This document shows, piece after piece, positions 1-8,589 of a stretch of DNA of 64,000 nucleotides. This DNA is from Spirosoma montaniterrae. GTDB lineage: Bacteria; Bacteroidota; Bacteroidia; Cytophagales; Spirosomataceae. Numbering within the stretch: the stretch's first letter is position 1; the number at the start of each line of letters is the position of its first letter. The translations under genes were made by a program, and so were the position numbers. A model generated the notes under the pieces. The model ran no database searches. It was not told the DNA's origin and was given only the letters and a program-made list of their open reading frames with translations. The stretch lies in the NCBI RefSeq assembly GCF_001988955.1, contig NZ_CP014263.1, forward strand, positions 4,703,501 to 4,767,500, read 5' to 3'.

Positions 1-697
1 TGCTCCGAAGCCAGCGGCCTGTGAGCAGACCAACAAGGCCAGTGCCAATAGCCGGAATAGTGCTTATCAAGCCTTCGGGGTCCCAGACTTTGGCGGGTTT
101 GTAAACGTGCGCGGGCGTCAAAATCGTGCGGTCGACCCAGGCTGCGAAGTTAGATTCGGGTTCGAGATTGGGGTAGCCTACGCCGGGAACGGGAACAACG
201 GTGAGTAACAACCAATAACCGATAAGCAGAATAGCCAACAACCATCCCTGCTGACGGGGTGATGTTCTTAGAAAAATAAGCGAACAAACCAGATACACCA
301 GCGCGATGCGTTGCAGTACGCCCATGACACGCACGGTACTGATGTCGAACTTAGGGAAGAAATTGAGAAACAGCCCCAGCAGAAACAGCGTTATACTCCG
401 TTTCACAATTTTTTGCACGACTCCCTTACCTCCACCTCTCTCTCTTTCGCCCCCTAATGCATACGTGATAGACACGCCAACGATAAACAGAAAAAACGGA
501 AAAATAAGGTCGGTGGGTGTCCAGCCGTGCCAGTGGGCATGTTCAAGGGGTGCGTAGATATGGCCCCAGTCGCCGGGATTATTGACCAAAATCATGCCTG
601 CTACGGTGATACCCCGAAAGGCATCGAGCGAAAGCAGGCGGGTGGACGCGACGGGTGTTCCGATTGAGGAAGGCTGATAAGTAAAGGAGGTTTGCAT
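1..697 (-). CDS. DUF5009 / HGSNAT-like membrane acyltransferase (partial)
   Basis: Reading from the ATG at 697 toward base 1, the frame stays open to the window edge, so the C-terminal part is missing (232 codons present). The N-terminus carries the motif LSLDAFRGITVAGMILVNN followed by a first membrane span ending in FFLFIVGVSI, the usual opening of the DUF5009/NagX group related to heparan-alpha-glucosaminide N-acetyltransferase. More hydrophobic spans follow (around residues 85-95, 105-120 and 125-140). Family members are polytopic inner-membrane proteins thought to acetylate or move amino sugars; the substrate cannot be read from the sequence. It is the last visible gene of a minus-strand run and starts 65 bases after the MutS-like gene ends. 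Function is by family only. Confidence 0.82.
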   Translation of the reverse strand, partial: MQTSFTYQPSSIGTPVASTRLLSLDAFRGITVAGMILVNNPGDWGHIYAPLEHAHWHGWTPTDLIFPFFLFIVGVSITYALGGERERGGGKGVVQKIVKRSITLFLLGLFLNFFPKFDISTVRVMGVLQRIALVYLVCSLIFLRTSPRQQGWLLAILLIGYWLLLTVVPVPGVGYPNLEPESNFAAWVDRTILTPAHVYKPAKVWDPEGLISTIPAIGTGLVGLLTGRWLRS

Positions 698-762
698 ACT
701 GGCTAAATCAGGTAGGGCGAAGATACACAACGACAGCGTCAAAACGCTGGCTTACCCCAATT

Positions 763-2586
763 CTACAGAGCCTGCTGTTCAGTAAACATCTCAATACCAA
801 TTGCCTGCATCAACTGGCTGGCGTTGAAACTGGTACAGATGCCGTCGCGCAACGTATAATCGAATACTAACTCGCCGTTAGTCAAATCAGATTGGAAATG
901 GTAGTTACGTACAAATTCGCTGGCGTCGGTGAGTTGGCCGAGTTCGAGGTCGTGGGTCGAAACGAAGCCCGACGCTGTAGTTTTGTGCAACTGCCGAATC
1001 AGAGCTTCGGCTCCCCGGTGGCGGTCGGCAGAGTTCGTACCTTTCAAAATTTCGTCTAAGAAGTATAAAACTGGCAGGTGTCTCTGCGAAGCAGAACGCT
1101 GTTGCTTCGTGAGCTTAATCAACGTTTTCAGCCGGAGTAGTTCCGCATAAAACGACGACGTACTTTCTTCGAGCGAATCCTGTGTGCGCATACTTGTGAA
1201 CACCCGCACGGGCGAACACCGGAACGATTCGGCACTGACCACCGCACCTGCCAGTGCCAGCACTACATTGGCCCCCACCGTGCGTAGAAATGTACTTTTT
1301 CCTGACATATTCGAACCGGTAATCAGCACCGTTTGGCCCGAACCTTCCAGCGAAAGCGAATTGGCAACGCTGCGGTCGGGGGGCAAAAGCGGATGAACTA
1401 CCTGCATCATGTCGAGCTGAATGGAGCCGTCTACGATGTTGGGCGTGGCGTACTGCGGGTGCGCGTAGGCAAAACCAGCCAGACTATTGAGGGCTTCGAG
1501 TTCGGCCAGAGCCTCGAACCAGCGACTAAGGTGCGGGCCGTATTGCTGCCGCCAGCGTTCGAGCCGAAACAAATAATGAATGTCCCAAAGTGTGGGCAGG
1601 CCGAGCAACAGCGAGAAATAAGCGTTGCGTCGGTAGTTCAGGGCTTCGGTCAGCCACGCCAGTTGGCCGATAGCTTTCGAGGCTGTTAGGTTATCAGAGG
1701 TCAATGCTTTGCGAATGGCTTGCAGCCGTAGCGCGTCGCCTTTAACGGTTTCGGCCTGACCGAATAAACTCCGGTAGGCACCCAGCGCGGTTGAGATGGT
1801 GAAGGTTTGTTCGCTCAGCTCTTTTGCCCGGTTAGCGGTCTGACTCAGCAAAAACCCATGAGCCGCCAAACCAGCCAGCACAGCCGCGCCGGGTACATAA
1901 CCTGATAACCAGGCAATAAACAACGCCAGTGTAACGGCGGGCAACCCAAACCGCAGGACGTTCAGGAAAGCAGGTAGCGGAGTTCCCTCGGCAGTAGCCC
2001 AGCTAACGAGCGTTTCGGGCGAACGGCCAATGGTTTCTTCCTGATAGGCCAATACCTCAAACCGTTGCCGCCACTCAAGTTGGGGCGTCAAATCGGCCAC
2101 GGCCAACTGCCGTAAGTGTATGGCATCGGGCAATGACGGATTCAGCAGCCACTGTGCCAGCCGGTTTTCGCCCTCGTGCGTATGTGTCCGGTTCAGAAGT
2201 CGAAACAGCGATTGCCGCCCGAATACGTCGAGGTCGCTGCTGTAGGAATGCGCTGGATTCACGAATCGCTGGTCCATCTCCGGGCGCAGGTACTGCCGGT
2301 TGAGCCGGGCCGCTTCGTCCTGATTGATAAACGCCAGATGCCGGTTTAGTTCGCGTTCCTGCCGTATCTGCTGATGCTTTTTCAGCAATGCCAGAAAGCC
2401 CACAATGCCCGCTAACAAGGCCACAACCGCTCCCGTTTGCTGGTCGGCCCGCGCCAGCAACCAAACGATAATAACTGCCCCAAAAAACCAGAGAATCCGC
2501 CAGAACGCCAGTTGGTTATATCGCCGTTGAGCGGCTTGTCCGGCTTGCTGAAATTGCTGTTGACGGACGGAAAAGGTATCGGACAT
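763..2586 (-). CDS. membrane-anchored MutS-like ATPase
   Basis: A 607-residue protein with the MutS C-terminal ATPase core: Walker A GSNMSGKST (about 424-432), Walker B in YFLDEILKGTN, and the switch motif STHDLEL near residue 550. It lacks the N-terminal mismatch-recognition domain of MutS1 (no F-x-E motif) and is much shorter than MutS (about 850 residues). It has two hydrophobic spans near the N-terminus (about 30-44 and 52-68) and a hydrophobic stretch at about 210-248, so it is probably tied to the inner membrane. Similar MutS-related proteins are common in Bacteroidota and their role is not established; mismatch repair should not be assumed. The start follows an inverted repeat after the Fur-family gene. 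Family is sure, function unknown. Confidence 0.85.
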   Translation of the reverse strand: MSDTFSVRQQQFQQAGQAAQRRYNQLAFWRILWFFGAVIIVWLLARADQQTGAVVALLAGIVGFLALLKKHQQIRQERELNRHLAFINQDEAARLNRQYLRPEMDQRFVNPAHSYSSDLDVFGRQSLFRLLNRTHTHEGENRLAQWLLNPSLPDAIHLRQLAVADLTPQLEWRQRFEVLAYQEETIGRSPETLVSWATAEGTPLPAFLNVLRFGLPAVTLALFIAWLSGYVPGAAVLAGLAAHGFLLSQTANRAKELSEQTFTISTALGAYRSLFGQAETVKGDALRLQAIRKALTSDNLTASKAIGQLAWLTEALNYRRNAYFSLLLGLPTLWDIHYLFRLERWRQQYGPHLSRWFEALAELEALNSLAGFAYAHPQYATPNIVDGSIQLDMMQVVHPLLPPDRSVANSLSLEGSGQTVLITGSNMSGKSTFLRTVGANVVLALAGAVVSAESFRCSPVRVFTSMRTQDSLEESTSSFYAELLRLKTLIKLTKQQRSASQRHLPVLYFLDEILKGTNSADRHRGAEALIRQLHKTTASGFVSTHDLELGQLTDASEFVRNYHFQSDLTNGELVFDYTLRDGICTSFNASQLMQAIGIEMFTEQQAL

Positions 2587-2588
2587 AC

Positions 2589-2655
2589 GTAACGCGGCTG
2601 TAAAGCCGCTTTGTTTCGCACTGCTCTGTTACTTACGGCTTTCCAGCCGCGTTAC
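2589..2655. repeat. REP-like inverted pair, family A copy 1
   Basis: Arms 2589-2608 and 2636-2655 are reverse complements with one mismatch and a 27-base spacer. Each arm contains the core GCGGCTGGAAAGCCGC (one base different in the left arm), itself a hairpin, so the unit is two head-to-head palindromes. The right arm overlaps the stop codon of the Fur-family gene at 2652. Two further copies lie at 33183-33252 and 33643-33706. Confidence 0.85.
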
Positions 2656-3065
2656 TGATTACACCCTTGACAAACGCCCTGAATGAGCAGGTTCATTTCT
2701 TTGCGGGCGTAGCCGTCGGGCAGGGCAATGGCCGGGATATGAACGCCGTCTAAGCAGGTGGTTTGGCCGCAGGTTTCGCACTTGAAATGTACGTGGTCGT
2801 GATGGTGGTGGCCTTCGGTGCAGGTTTCACGGCAGAGGGCATATTTGGTGCCGCCTTCATCGTCCAGCACCTTGTGAATCAGGCCCACGTCCAGAAACGT
2901 CCGCAGCGTTCGGTAGATCGTTACGCGGTCGTGGTCAGGGCCGAGGCCACTCTCCACGTCGCTATGCGCCAGCGCGTGACCGGCGTTCAGAAACAAATCC
3001 AGCACTTCTTCCCGGCCACTCGTGTGCCGCAGGTTGAAGGTTTTGAGCGTTTGGGCAGCGGTCAT
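2652..3065 (-). CDS. Fur-family metal-dependent transcriptional regulator
   Basis: A 137-residue protein with the Fur layout: an N-terminal winged helix (about 5-75, with RVTIYRTL as recognition region) and a C-terminal metal-binding and dimer domain. The metal motif HHHHDHVHFKCETC is clear, with a second Cys pair at the C-terminus (CQGC), as expected for the structural zinc site. Whether it senses iron, zinc or peroxide (Fur, Zur or PerR) cannot be decided from these motifs. It lies between the ABC exporter and the MutS-like gene on the same strand, but inverted repeats fill both gaps, so co-transcription is uncertain. No TAnnTTTG motif is seen upstream, where the gap is taken up by another inverted repeat. 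Confidence 0.9.
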   Translation of the reverse strand: MTAAQTLKTFNLRHTSGREEVLDLFLNAGHALAHSDVESGLGPDHDRVTIYRTLRTFLDVGLIHKVLDDEGGTKYALCRETCTEGHHHHDHVHFKCETCGQTTCLDGVHIPAIALPDGYARKEMNLLIQGVCQGCNQ

Positions 3066-3084
3066 GGTTTTAGTGAACCTTTGT

Positions 3085-3180
3085 GTAGAGACGCAGGATA
3101 TTGCGTCTCACTCGCGTCAGTAATTTTCACCAACCGGAAAAATTATCCGGCGGCTAAGACGCAATATCTTGCGTCTCTAC
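3085..3180. repeat. inverted repeat with self-palindromic arms (family B)
   Basis: Arms 3085-3108 and 3157-3180 pair over 24 bases with one mismatch around a 48-base spacer. The core of the right arm, AGACGCAATATCTTGCGTCT, is itself nearly palindromic. The right arm contains the stop codon (3177-3179) of the ABC exporter gene. Same build as family A with unrelated sequence. Confidence 0.82.
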
Positions 3181-4982
3181 TCTATTGTTTCAAACTGCAA
3201 TTTAACCAGATTGGCGTAAATGCCGTCTTCGTATAAAGCCAGTTCGTCGTGGGTGCCCTGTTCGGCAATCAGGCCGTCGCGTAGCACGTAAATCTGATCG
3301 ACCTTCCGAATCGTTGCCAGCCGGTGAGCAATAATAATCGTCGTGCGGTTTTGCATCAACTCGTCCAATGCGTCTTGCACCAAGCGTTCGGACTCGGCGT
3401 CGAGCGAACTCGTTGCTTCGTCGAGAATCAAAATCGCCGGGTCTTTCAGAATGGCGCGGGCAATGGCAATGCGCTGCCGCTGACCACCCGATAGTTTAAC
3501 ACCGCGTTCGCCCACAATGGTTTGCAGACCGTCGGGAAAGGTGTCGATAAACTGGAGTGCGTTGGCTTTGCGGGCTGCTTCGCGTACTTCGGCTTCCGTT
3601 GCACCCGGTTTGCCGTACTGAATATTCTCAAAAATTGTACCGCCAAACAGCATTACTTCCTGCGGCACCACGGCGATGTTCTTCCGTAACTCGGTCACGT
3701 TAAAGCTCGTCAGGTCGCGGCCATCGACGGTTATCTGCCCGCTGCCGCGTTCGTAATACCGCATCAGCAACTGCACAATGGTCGATTTACCGGCTCCGCT
3801 CTGACCTACGAGCGCGATTTTCCGTCCGGCGGCTACGTCGAGCGAAATGCCGCGCAGCACCGGCATATCGGGCCGCGACGGGTACGAAAACTGCACATTC
3901 TGAAACCAGACGTGGCCCTGTACCGGCACAAACAACGGTGTCTGTTCGTCGGCGTTCACTTCCGATGATTCGTCTAAAATCTCCAGAATCCGCTCCGACG
4001 CGCCGATTGTCTTCTGAATCTGCGCGTACATGTCGCCCATCCCCGCCACCGAGCCGCCAATGAAGGCGGTGTAGAAAATAAACGACAACAAATCGGCAAA
4101 TGGAATTTCGCCCGATTGCACCAGTATACCGCCGTACCAGACAATCGCCATGATGCCGCCGAACATAGTCGAGATGATGAACGACACAAAAATGCCCCGG
4201 TACGTTGCTGTTTTCAAGGCCGTATCGACCATCAGCCCCAGTGCCGAACCGTAGCGATTAATCTCTATCCGCTCGTTCGTGAACGCTTTTACGACGTTGA
4301 TCGATTGCAACGTTTCTTCGACAATCACGCTTGCAGCCGCCAGCAAATCCTGCGCCCGCTTCGACAGTTTACGGATGAACCGCCCGAAAAACATGGCCGC
4401 CACGATGATCACCGGGAAGGTCGCCAGCATGAATAGCGTCAGTTTCCACGACACGTAGAAGATGAAAATCGTACCGCCGATGAGCGTGGCCACCTGCCGA
4501 AACAGTTCGGCAATCGTAATCGAAAGCACGTCCTGCAATTGCGACACGTCGGCAGAAATACGGCTTGTCAGTTCGCCCACGCGCCGTTTCTCGAAAAACG
4601 GAATCGGCAGCGTGATAATTTTGGCGTACACGGCCTTGCGGACGTCGGCCATTGAGCGTTCGCTGACCTGCGCCGAGAAGTAGATTCGCAGGAACGAGAA
4701 CAGAGCCTGCAAAATCAGGATACCCGCAAAAATCAGAATCACCTGATTGAGCGTAAACGGCGACTGCCCCTGAATTACCTTTGTCACCTGCCCAATCAGA
4801 GCCGGGAAGCTGAGCGTCGTAGCTGTTGAGAGAGCCAGAAAAATAGCTCCCAGTATGAATTGTGTGCGGTAGGGCCGCACAAAACGGAAAATCCGCAGGG
4901 TCTTTTTCAGGCCCTCACGATCTAATTTTCCTTTATCCTGTTCCGGTGTTTCTTCGCCGAAACTTCGTGTTCGTTTTGCCAT
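3177..4982 (-). CDS. MsbA-like ABC exporter, fused permease and ATPase
   Basis: A half-transporter of 601 residues: an N-terminal membrane domain with about six spans (roughly 40-330) and a C-terminal nucleotide-binding domain with Walker A GQSGAGKST, signature LSGGQRQRIA, Walker B ILILDEATSSLD and the H-loop IIAHRL. This is the type I exporter (MsbA/LmrA) plan; it would act as a homodimer in the inner membrane, exporting lipid or drug-like molecules, but the substrate is unknown. I chose the ATG at 4982 (protein begins MAKRTRSF), which leaves a 4-base gap after gldB; an upstream start at 5021 would overlap gldB by 35 bases. The close spacing suggests an operon with gldB. The stop codon lies inside an inverted repeat. 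Confidence 0.92.
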   Translation of the reverse strand: MAKRTRSFGEETPEQDKGKLDREGLKKTLRIFRFVRPYRTQFILGAIFLALSTATTLSFPALIGQVTKVIQGQSPFTLNQVILIFAGILILQALFSFLRIYFSAQVSERSMADVRKAVYAKIITLPIPFFEKRRVGELTSRISADVSQLQDVLSITIAELFRQVATLIGGTIFIFYVSWKLTLFMLATFPVIIVAAMFFGRFIRKLSKRAQDLLAAASVIVEETLQSINVVKAFTNERIEINRYGSALGLMVDTALKTATYRGIFVSFIISTMFGGIMAIVWYGGILVQSGEIPFADLLSFIFYTAFIGGSVAGMGDMYAQIQKTIGASERILEILDESSEVNADEQTPLFVPVQGHVWFQNVQFSYPSRPDMPVLRGISLDVAAGRKIALVGQSGAGKSTIVQLLMRYYERGSGQITVDGRDLTSFNVTELRKNIAVVPQEVMLFGGTIFENIQYGKPGATEAEVREAARKANALQFIDTFPDGLQTIVGERGVKLSGGQRQRIAIARAILKDPAILILDEATSSLDAESERLVQDALDELMQNRTTIIIAHRLATIRKVDQIYVLRDGLIAEQGTHDELALYEDGIYANLVKLQFETIE

Positions 4983-4986
4983 TGTT

Positions 4987-5970
4987 TTATTCCGTCTGCC
5001 CCTTATATCCCGACTGTTCAAAAATCTGCCGGGTGTCGGCGTTACGCATCAGGTCGGCAATGCTGACATTGTTGCGTTCGTCGTGATACCGCCCCACAAT
5101 CCGCCAGCCGAGCCACCGACCGATGGCACCGGGGCAGGCCGGGCCGATTTCTGCCGTAAAGGGCCGTTCGTTCAAATATCGTTGTTTTATGGCCGGATTT
5201 GTTTGATATAGCAACTGATTATCAATAAAATGCGCCCAAACAATATCCTGCGCGTTAAACGTTTCGGTCAGTTGCTTGTCTGTATAACCGACAATTAAGC
5301 TATCGGCCACCTCGGGCAACATGGTTTTTGTAAAGACAAACCCTTTTCCATAATACACCATGTCGGCCAGCATGGTTTGGTCGGTGCGGTTCGTGGCATT
5401 GTATTTGTCAGAGATGGCGAAGACGATAGCCGGTACGATGTAATCTTTTTGATATCGGCGTAGAATGTACTGTGGATATTCTGGTCCCTGCGGACGGTAT
5501 TTGGCAGTCGGCCCGGCGAAGTAATCAAGCCCAATGACGATCAGACTGTCAGTAACGACCAAATCAGGCCCTGTAAAGCCCGTCACGATGGTTGCAATGC
5601 GGGGCACCCGGAAGTCGGGGAAGTCTTTTTTGATGTTGGTAAAGGCTTCGGCCAACTGATTTTTCAGGTCGGTCATGTCGCCAAACTCGGCCTGTACCTG
5701 TTGATTCAGTTCGTTCAGAGCCGGATTGTTGACCCGGTTGGTCAATTCCCGGACAAGGGCTGTATCAGAACCAGCCTCATTCGCGTTAAAGTACAATTGA
5801 ACTACGCCGGGGTTGCGATTCAGAAACGCCCGGATACCATTGGCCGACTTGTCGGCGAAAAGTTGCTGATCGAGCCGAAGTAGCGTAACGTCTTCTTTTT
5901 TAGAACACGAGACCAGAAAAAACAAGCAAAAAAGGCCCAGCGGGGCCATCCACAATCGCATCGACATCAT
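4987..5970 (-). CDS. gldB: gliding motility lipoprotein GldB
   Basis: A 327-residue lipoprotein: signal peptide ending in the lipobox FLVSC (about residue 22), then motifs recognised from GldB: the block around KYRPQGPEYPQYILRRY, the pair DMVYYGK, and the C-terminal LGWRIVGRYHDERN. GldB is one of the Gld proteins needed for gliding and type IX secretion in Flavobacterium; here it could equally serve type IX secretion in a non-gliding species. Three ATGs lie close together (5970, 5967, 5961); the first is used. A TAnnTTTG element is 24 bases upstream. It leads a run with the ABC exporter 4 bases downstream and is divergent from a beta-barrel gene. Confidence 0.85.
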   Translation of the reverse strand: MMSMRLWMAPLGLFCLFFLVSCSKKEDVTLLRLDQQLFADKSANGIRAFLNRNPGVVQLYFNANEAGSDTALVRELTNRVNNPALNELNQQVQAEFGDMTDLKNQLAEAFTNIKKDFPDFRVPRIATIVTGFTGPDLVVTDSLIVIGLDYFAGPTAKYRPQGPEYPQYILRRYQKDYIVPAIVFAISDKYNATNRTDQTMLADMVYYGKGFVFTKTMLPEVADSLIVGYTDKQLTETFNAQDIVWAHFIDNQLLYQTNPAIKQRYLNERPFTAEIGPACPGAIGRWLGWRIVGRYHDERNNVSIADLMRNADTRQIFEQSGYKGQTE

Positions 5971-5993
5971 CAGTTTTCTGTATTGAAAACGTG

Positions 5994-6001
5994 CAAAATT
6001 A
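5994..6001 (-). promoter_or_regulatory. Bacteroidota -7 element upstream of gldB
   Basis: On the minus strand the bases read TAATTTTG, an exact match to TAnnTTTG, 24 bases before the gldB ATG at 5970. No clear TTTG is present at the -33 position, so this rests on the -7 box and its placement. Confidence 0.45.
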
Positions 6002-6882
6002 TGAAAAAAGTTGCAGGGCTTCTCCTGATTTTGACAACCTTACCCCTGACCGGTGCTGTAGCCCAGTCGTCGGTGTCGCGCGTTAGCCGACCGCTTAACA
6101 GTTATTCGAAAGAATCGGACAAGCGGTTTCGTAAGATTCTGGGCGACAACTATACCGACCAGAATCAGGCGGATTATGATGACGAAATAAAACGTCGGCG
6201 ACGCCGTCGGCAGCCAACCGACGACCGCTACGACGAAACCGGCCCCGACTATGCCCGCCCGAACAAACTGATTGAAATGAGCATCCGGTTCGCACCTTCG
6301 CTTAATCTGAACACTGCCGAGGGTATGGGTAACTACGCTGGATTTCTGCCCAATGGCGGGGGCGTTCGCATGAGCGTGGGGCCTGTGTTCGATTATTTCT
6401 TTTTCAAAGATCGATACGCATTTAGTTCAGGGCTTTGGTATACCATCAAGCGGTCGGGTTTTCAAATGCCCGCGTCGTTTGGTTCGTCGCGGTTTACGCC
6501 GGGCGCACCCGAAAAAGAATCCATCTATAATCTGCAATACCTGCAAGTGCCGCTTACCGTGAAAATGTTTGCCAACAACATTGGGCCAAATGTGCGGTTG
6601 TATGTGCAAACGGGTGGCCTGTTGAGCCTGAAATTAGCCGAACGTGCTTTACAACAGGAGCGCAATGGTCTCTATCTCGCCGAGAGCGGGGGCGACCGGC
6701 GGCAATATAGTTTTGGCGACGTTGAACTGCTGCTGGGAACGGGCGTTCAGTACAAAATCAATAACGTCAACGCCTTCAACCTCGGCGTTAGCTACCAGCG
6801 CGGCCTGCTGAACGTGTCGCGGGCCAATCAACTGACCTCGAAAAACCGGGTGGTGAGTTTAGATTTAGGGTTTAAGTTCTGA
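6001..6882 (+). CDS. PorT-like outer-membrane beta-barrel protein
   Basis: A 293-residue exported protein. A signal peptide (MKKVAGLLLILTTLPL, cleavage near AVA-QS) is followed by a charged, Arg-rich linker (RRRRRR near residue 70) and a region of alternating aromatic and polar residues that ends in the C-terminal SLDLGFKF, typical of a beta-barrel closing strand. It resembles the PorT/OMP_b-brl group of Bacteroidota. I chose the ATG at 6001 because the frame extends to a TTG at 5983 that adds no signal-peptide features. It is divergent from gldB, consistent with an envelope role, but no specific function is visible. An imperfect inverted repeat follows the stop. Confidence 0.75.
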   Translation: MKKVAGLLLILTTLPLTGAVAQSSVSRVSRPLNSYSKESDKRFRKILGDNYTDQNQADYDDEIKRRRRRRQPTDDRYDETGPDYARPNKLIEMSIRFAPSLNLNTAEGMGNYAGFLPNGGGVRMSVGPVFDYFFFKDRYAFSSGLWYTIKRSGFQMPASFGSSRFTPGAPEKESIYNLQYLQVPLTVKMFANNIGPNVRLYVQTGGLLSLKLAERALQQERNGLYLAESGGDRRQYSFGDVELLLGTGVQYKINNVNAFNLGVSYQRGLLNVSRANQLTSKNRVVSLDLGFKF

Positions 6883-6888
6883 TTTTTC

Positions 6889-6970
6889 AACTGCAAAGAC
6901 GCAAAGCTTTTCGCGAAGTGCGCAATAGACATCTTTGCGTACTTCGCGTAACCTTTGTGCCTTTGCGGTT
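6889..6970. repeat. imperfect inverted repeat of reiterated words
   Basis: Left arm 6889-6925 and right arm 6934-6970 pair imperfectly (several mismatches and one length difference). The arms are built from short repeated words such as GCAAAG and CGCGAAGT. It fills most of the convergent gap between the barrel gene and hisF. Its word style resembles the better-paired element at 8505-8586. Confidence 0.6.
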
Positions 6971-6977
6971 AATTTTT

Positions 6978-7733
6978 TTAAATCCTTATCTCAATTCCTT
7001 TCTCCCGCAGGTACTCTTTCAGGGCAGGAATCTCGATTTCTTTGAAGTGGAATATGCTCGCAGCAAGCCCGGCGTCGGCCTGGCCGGTAGTGAACACATC
7101 CACGAAATGATCCATCGACCCGGCCCCACCCGACGCAATGACCGGAATGTTGGCCGCACCCGAAACCCGCGCCGTTAACTCCAGCGCGAAACCTGCTTTG
7201 GTGCCGTCGGTATCCATTGAGGTCAATAGGATCTCGCCCGCGCCCCGGTTCTCTACTTCCTTCGCCCACGCAATCGTCTGTAGTTCAGTTGGTTTTCGTC
7301 CGCCGTGGGTGTGAACAAGGTGCTGCTCACCCACCCACCGCGTATCAATTGCTACTACTACGCATTGACTGCCGAACTCCAGTGCGAGTTGGTCGACTAA
7401 GCCGGGGTTACGAACAGCGGACGAGTTGATGGAAATTTTGTCGGCCCCGGCGTTCAGTAGTGCCGATACATCGGCCACGGATGAAATTCCCCCTCCTACC
7501 GTGAACGGAATATTGATGGTGTGCGCCACATTACGAACGAGGTCAATCAGCGTTTTGCGTTCATCGACCGTGGCTGTAATATCCAGAAAAACCAGTTCAT
7601 CGGCACCTTGTTCGGCATAGATAGCCGCCAGTTCGACGGGGTCGCCTGCGTCGCGGAGGTCCACGAAGTTGGTGCCTTTCACGGTGCGCCCGTCTTTGAT
7701 GTCGAGGCAGGGAATAATGCGTTTTGTAAGCAT
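6978..7733 (-). CDS. hisF: imidazole glycerol phosphate synthase subunit HisF
   Basis: A 251-residue (beta/alpha)8 barrel beginning [20 protein letters not shown], the invariant HisF opening, with the catalytic Asp in CLDIKDG and the second catalytic Asp in [12 protein letters not shown]. It cyclises PRFAR with ammonia from HisH to give imidazole glycerol phosphate and AICAR in histidine synthesis. I chose 7733 because it matches the family start; an ATG at 7778 overlaps the hisA stop as ATGA and would add 15 residues not typical of HisF, though it may couple translation. It is third in hisH-hisA-hisF. Confidence 0.95.
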   Translation of the reverse strand: MLTKRIIPCLDIKDGRTVKGTNFVDLRDAGDPVELAAIYAEQGADELVFLDITATVDERKTLIDLVRNVAHTINIPFTVGGGISSVADVSALLNAGADKISINSSAVRNPGLVDQLALEFGSQCVVVAIDTRWVGEQHLVHTHGGRKPTELQTIAWAKEVENRGAGEILLTSMDTDGTKAGFALELTARVSGAANIPVIASGGAGSMDHFVDVFTTGQADAGLAASIFHFKEIEIPALKEYLREKGIEIRI

Positions 7734-7774
7734 ACTAATAACTTTCGATGGGTTTGTACTCCATACAATACGAC

Positions 7775-8497
7775 TCATTGTTGGCTGATGGCTGTTAACT
7801 GTTTCAGCGTTACGCGTCCTTCGTAAATGGCTTTGCCCACAATGACGCCATACAGGCCCATATCGGCCAATGTTTCAATGTCTCCCATGTTCGAGACGCC
7901 CCCGCTGGCAATAATGTTCAGGGTTGAGAAGCGGTCCTGCATGTTGCGGTACAACTCAAACGAAGGCCCCTGTAACAGCCCGTCTTTGGCAACGTCGGTG
8001 CTGATAACGTACTGAATGCCCCCTTCAACCCATCGGTCGAGGAAATCGTAAATCCAGACATCGGTGCCTTCTTCCCAGCCGCTAACGGCGATTTTCTCGT
8101 TTTTCGCATCGGCTCCGAGAATAATTTTCTCCGACCCGTGTTGTGAAACCCACTGTTCCAGCACGTCGGGCTGTTTTACGGCGATGCTGCCGCCCGTAAC
8201 CTGTTTGGCTCCGCACTCGAACACCGTCCGCAGGTCGTCGTCCGACTGAACGCCCCCGCCGAAGTCGATGTGTAGACGGGTTTTGGTGGCAATCAGTTCC
8301 AATACCTTCCAGTTCACAACGCGCTTTTCGCGGGCACCGTCGAGGTCTACCAGATGCAGGCGGGTTAGTCCGGCATCTTCGAACTGCATTGCCACGTCGA
8401 GCGGTCGGGCGTTGTACTCTTTTTTCTGGTTGTAATCGCCCTGGGTGAGCCGAACGGCTTTCCCGTCGATAAGGTCGATAGCGGGGATGATATACAT
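7775..8497 (-). CDS. hisA: phosphoribosylformimino-AICAR-P isomerase HisA
   Basis: A 240-residue barrel beginning [22 protein letters not shown] with the HisA catalytic Asp in PAIDLIDGK, the phosphate motif DFGGGV and the second Asp in STDVAKDG. It isomerises ProFAR to PRFAR, the substrate of HisHF. It sits between hisH and hisF on the same strand; the gap to hisH (92 bases) is almost filled by a perfect inverted repeat. Length and motifs are normal. Confidence 0.95.
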   Translation of the reverse strand: MYIIPAIDLIDGKAVRLTQGDYNQKKEYNARPLDVAMQFEDAGLTRLHLVDLDGAREKRVVNWKVLELIATKTRLHIDFGGGVQSDDDLRTVFECGAKQVTGGSIAVKQPDVLEQWVSQHGSEKIILGADAKNEKIAVSGWEEGTDVWIYDFLDRWVEGGIQYVISTDVAKDGLLQGPSFELYRNMQDRFSTLNIIASGGVSNMGDIETLADMGLYGVIVGKAIYEGRVTLKQLTAISQQ

Positions 8498-8504
8498 ATA
8501 GTTT

Positions 8505-8586
8505 AAACGCAGAGGGGCAGAGGTTTACGCAGAGTTCGCAAAGTAGTCTCTGTGTGCTCTGCGTAAACCTCTGCCCCTCTGCGTTT
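8505..8586. repeat. perfect 30-base inverted repeat inside the his cluster
   Basis: Arms 8505-8534 and 8557-8586 are exact reverse complements over 30 bases, with a 22-base spacer. The arms are built of reiterated words (CGCAGAGG, GCAGAGG, CGCAGAG). It lies within an operon-like run (hisH to hisA), so a strong transcription-stopping role is not obvious; there is no U-run after it on either strand. Confidence 0.9.
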
Positions 8587-8589
8587 GAA

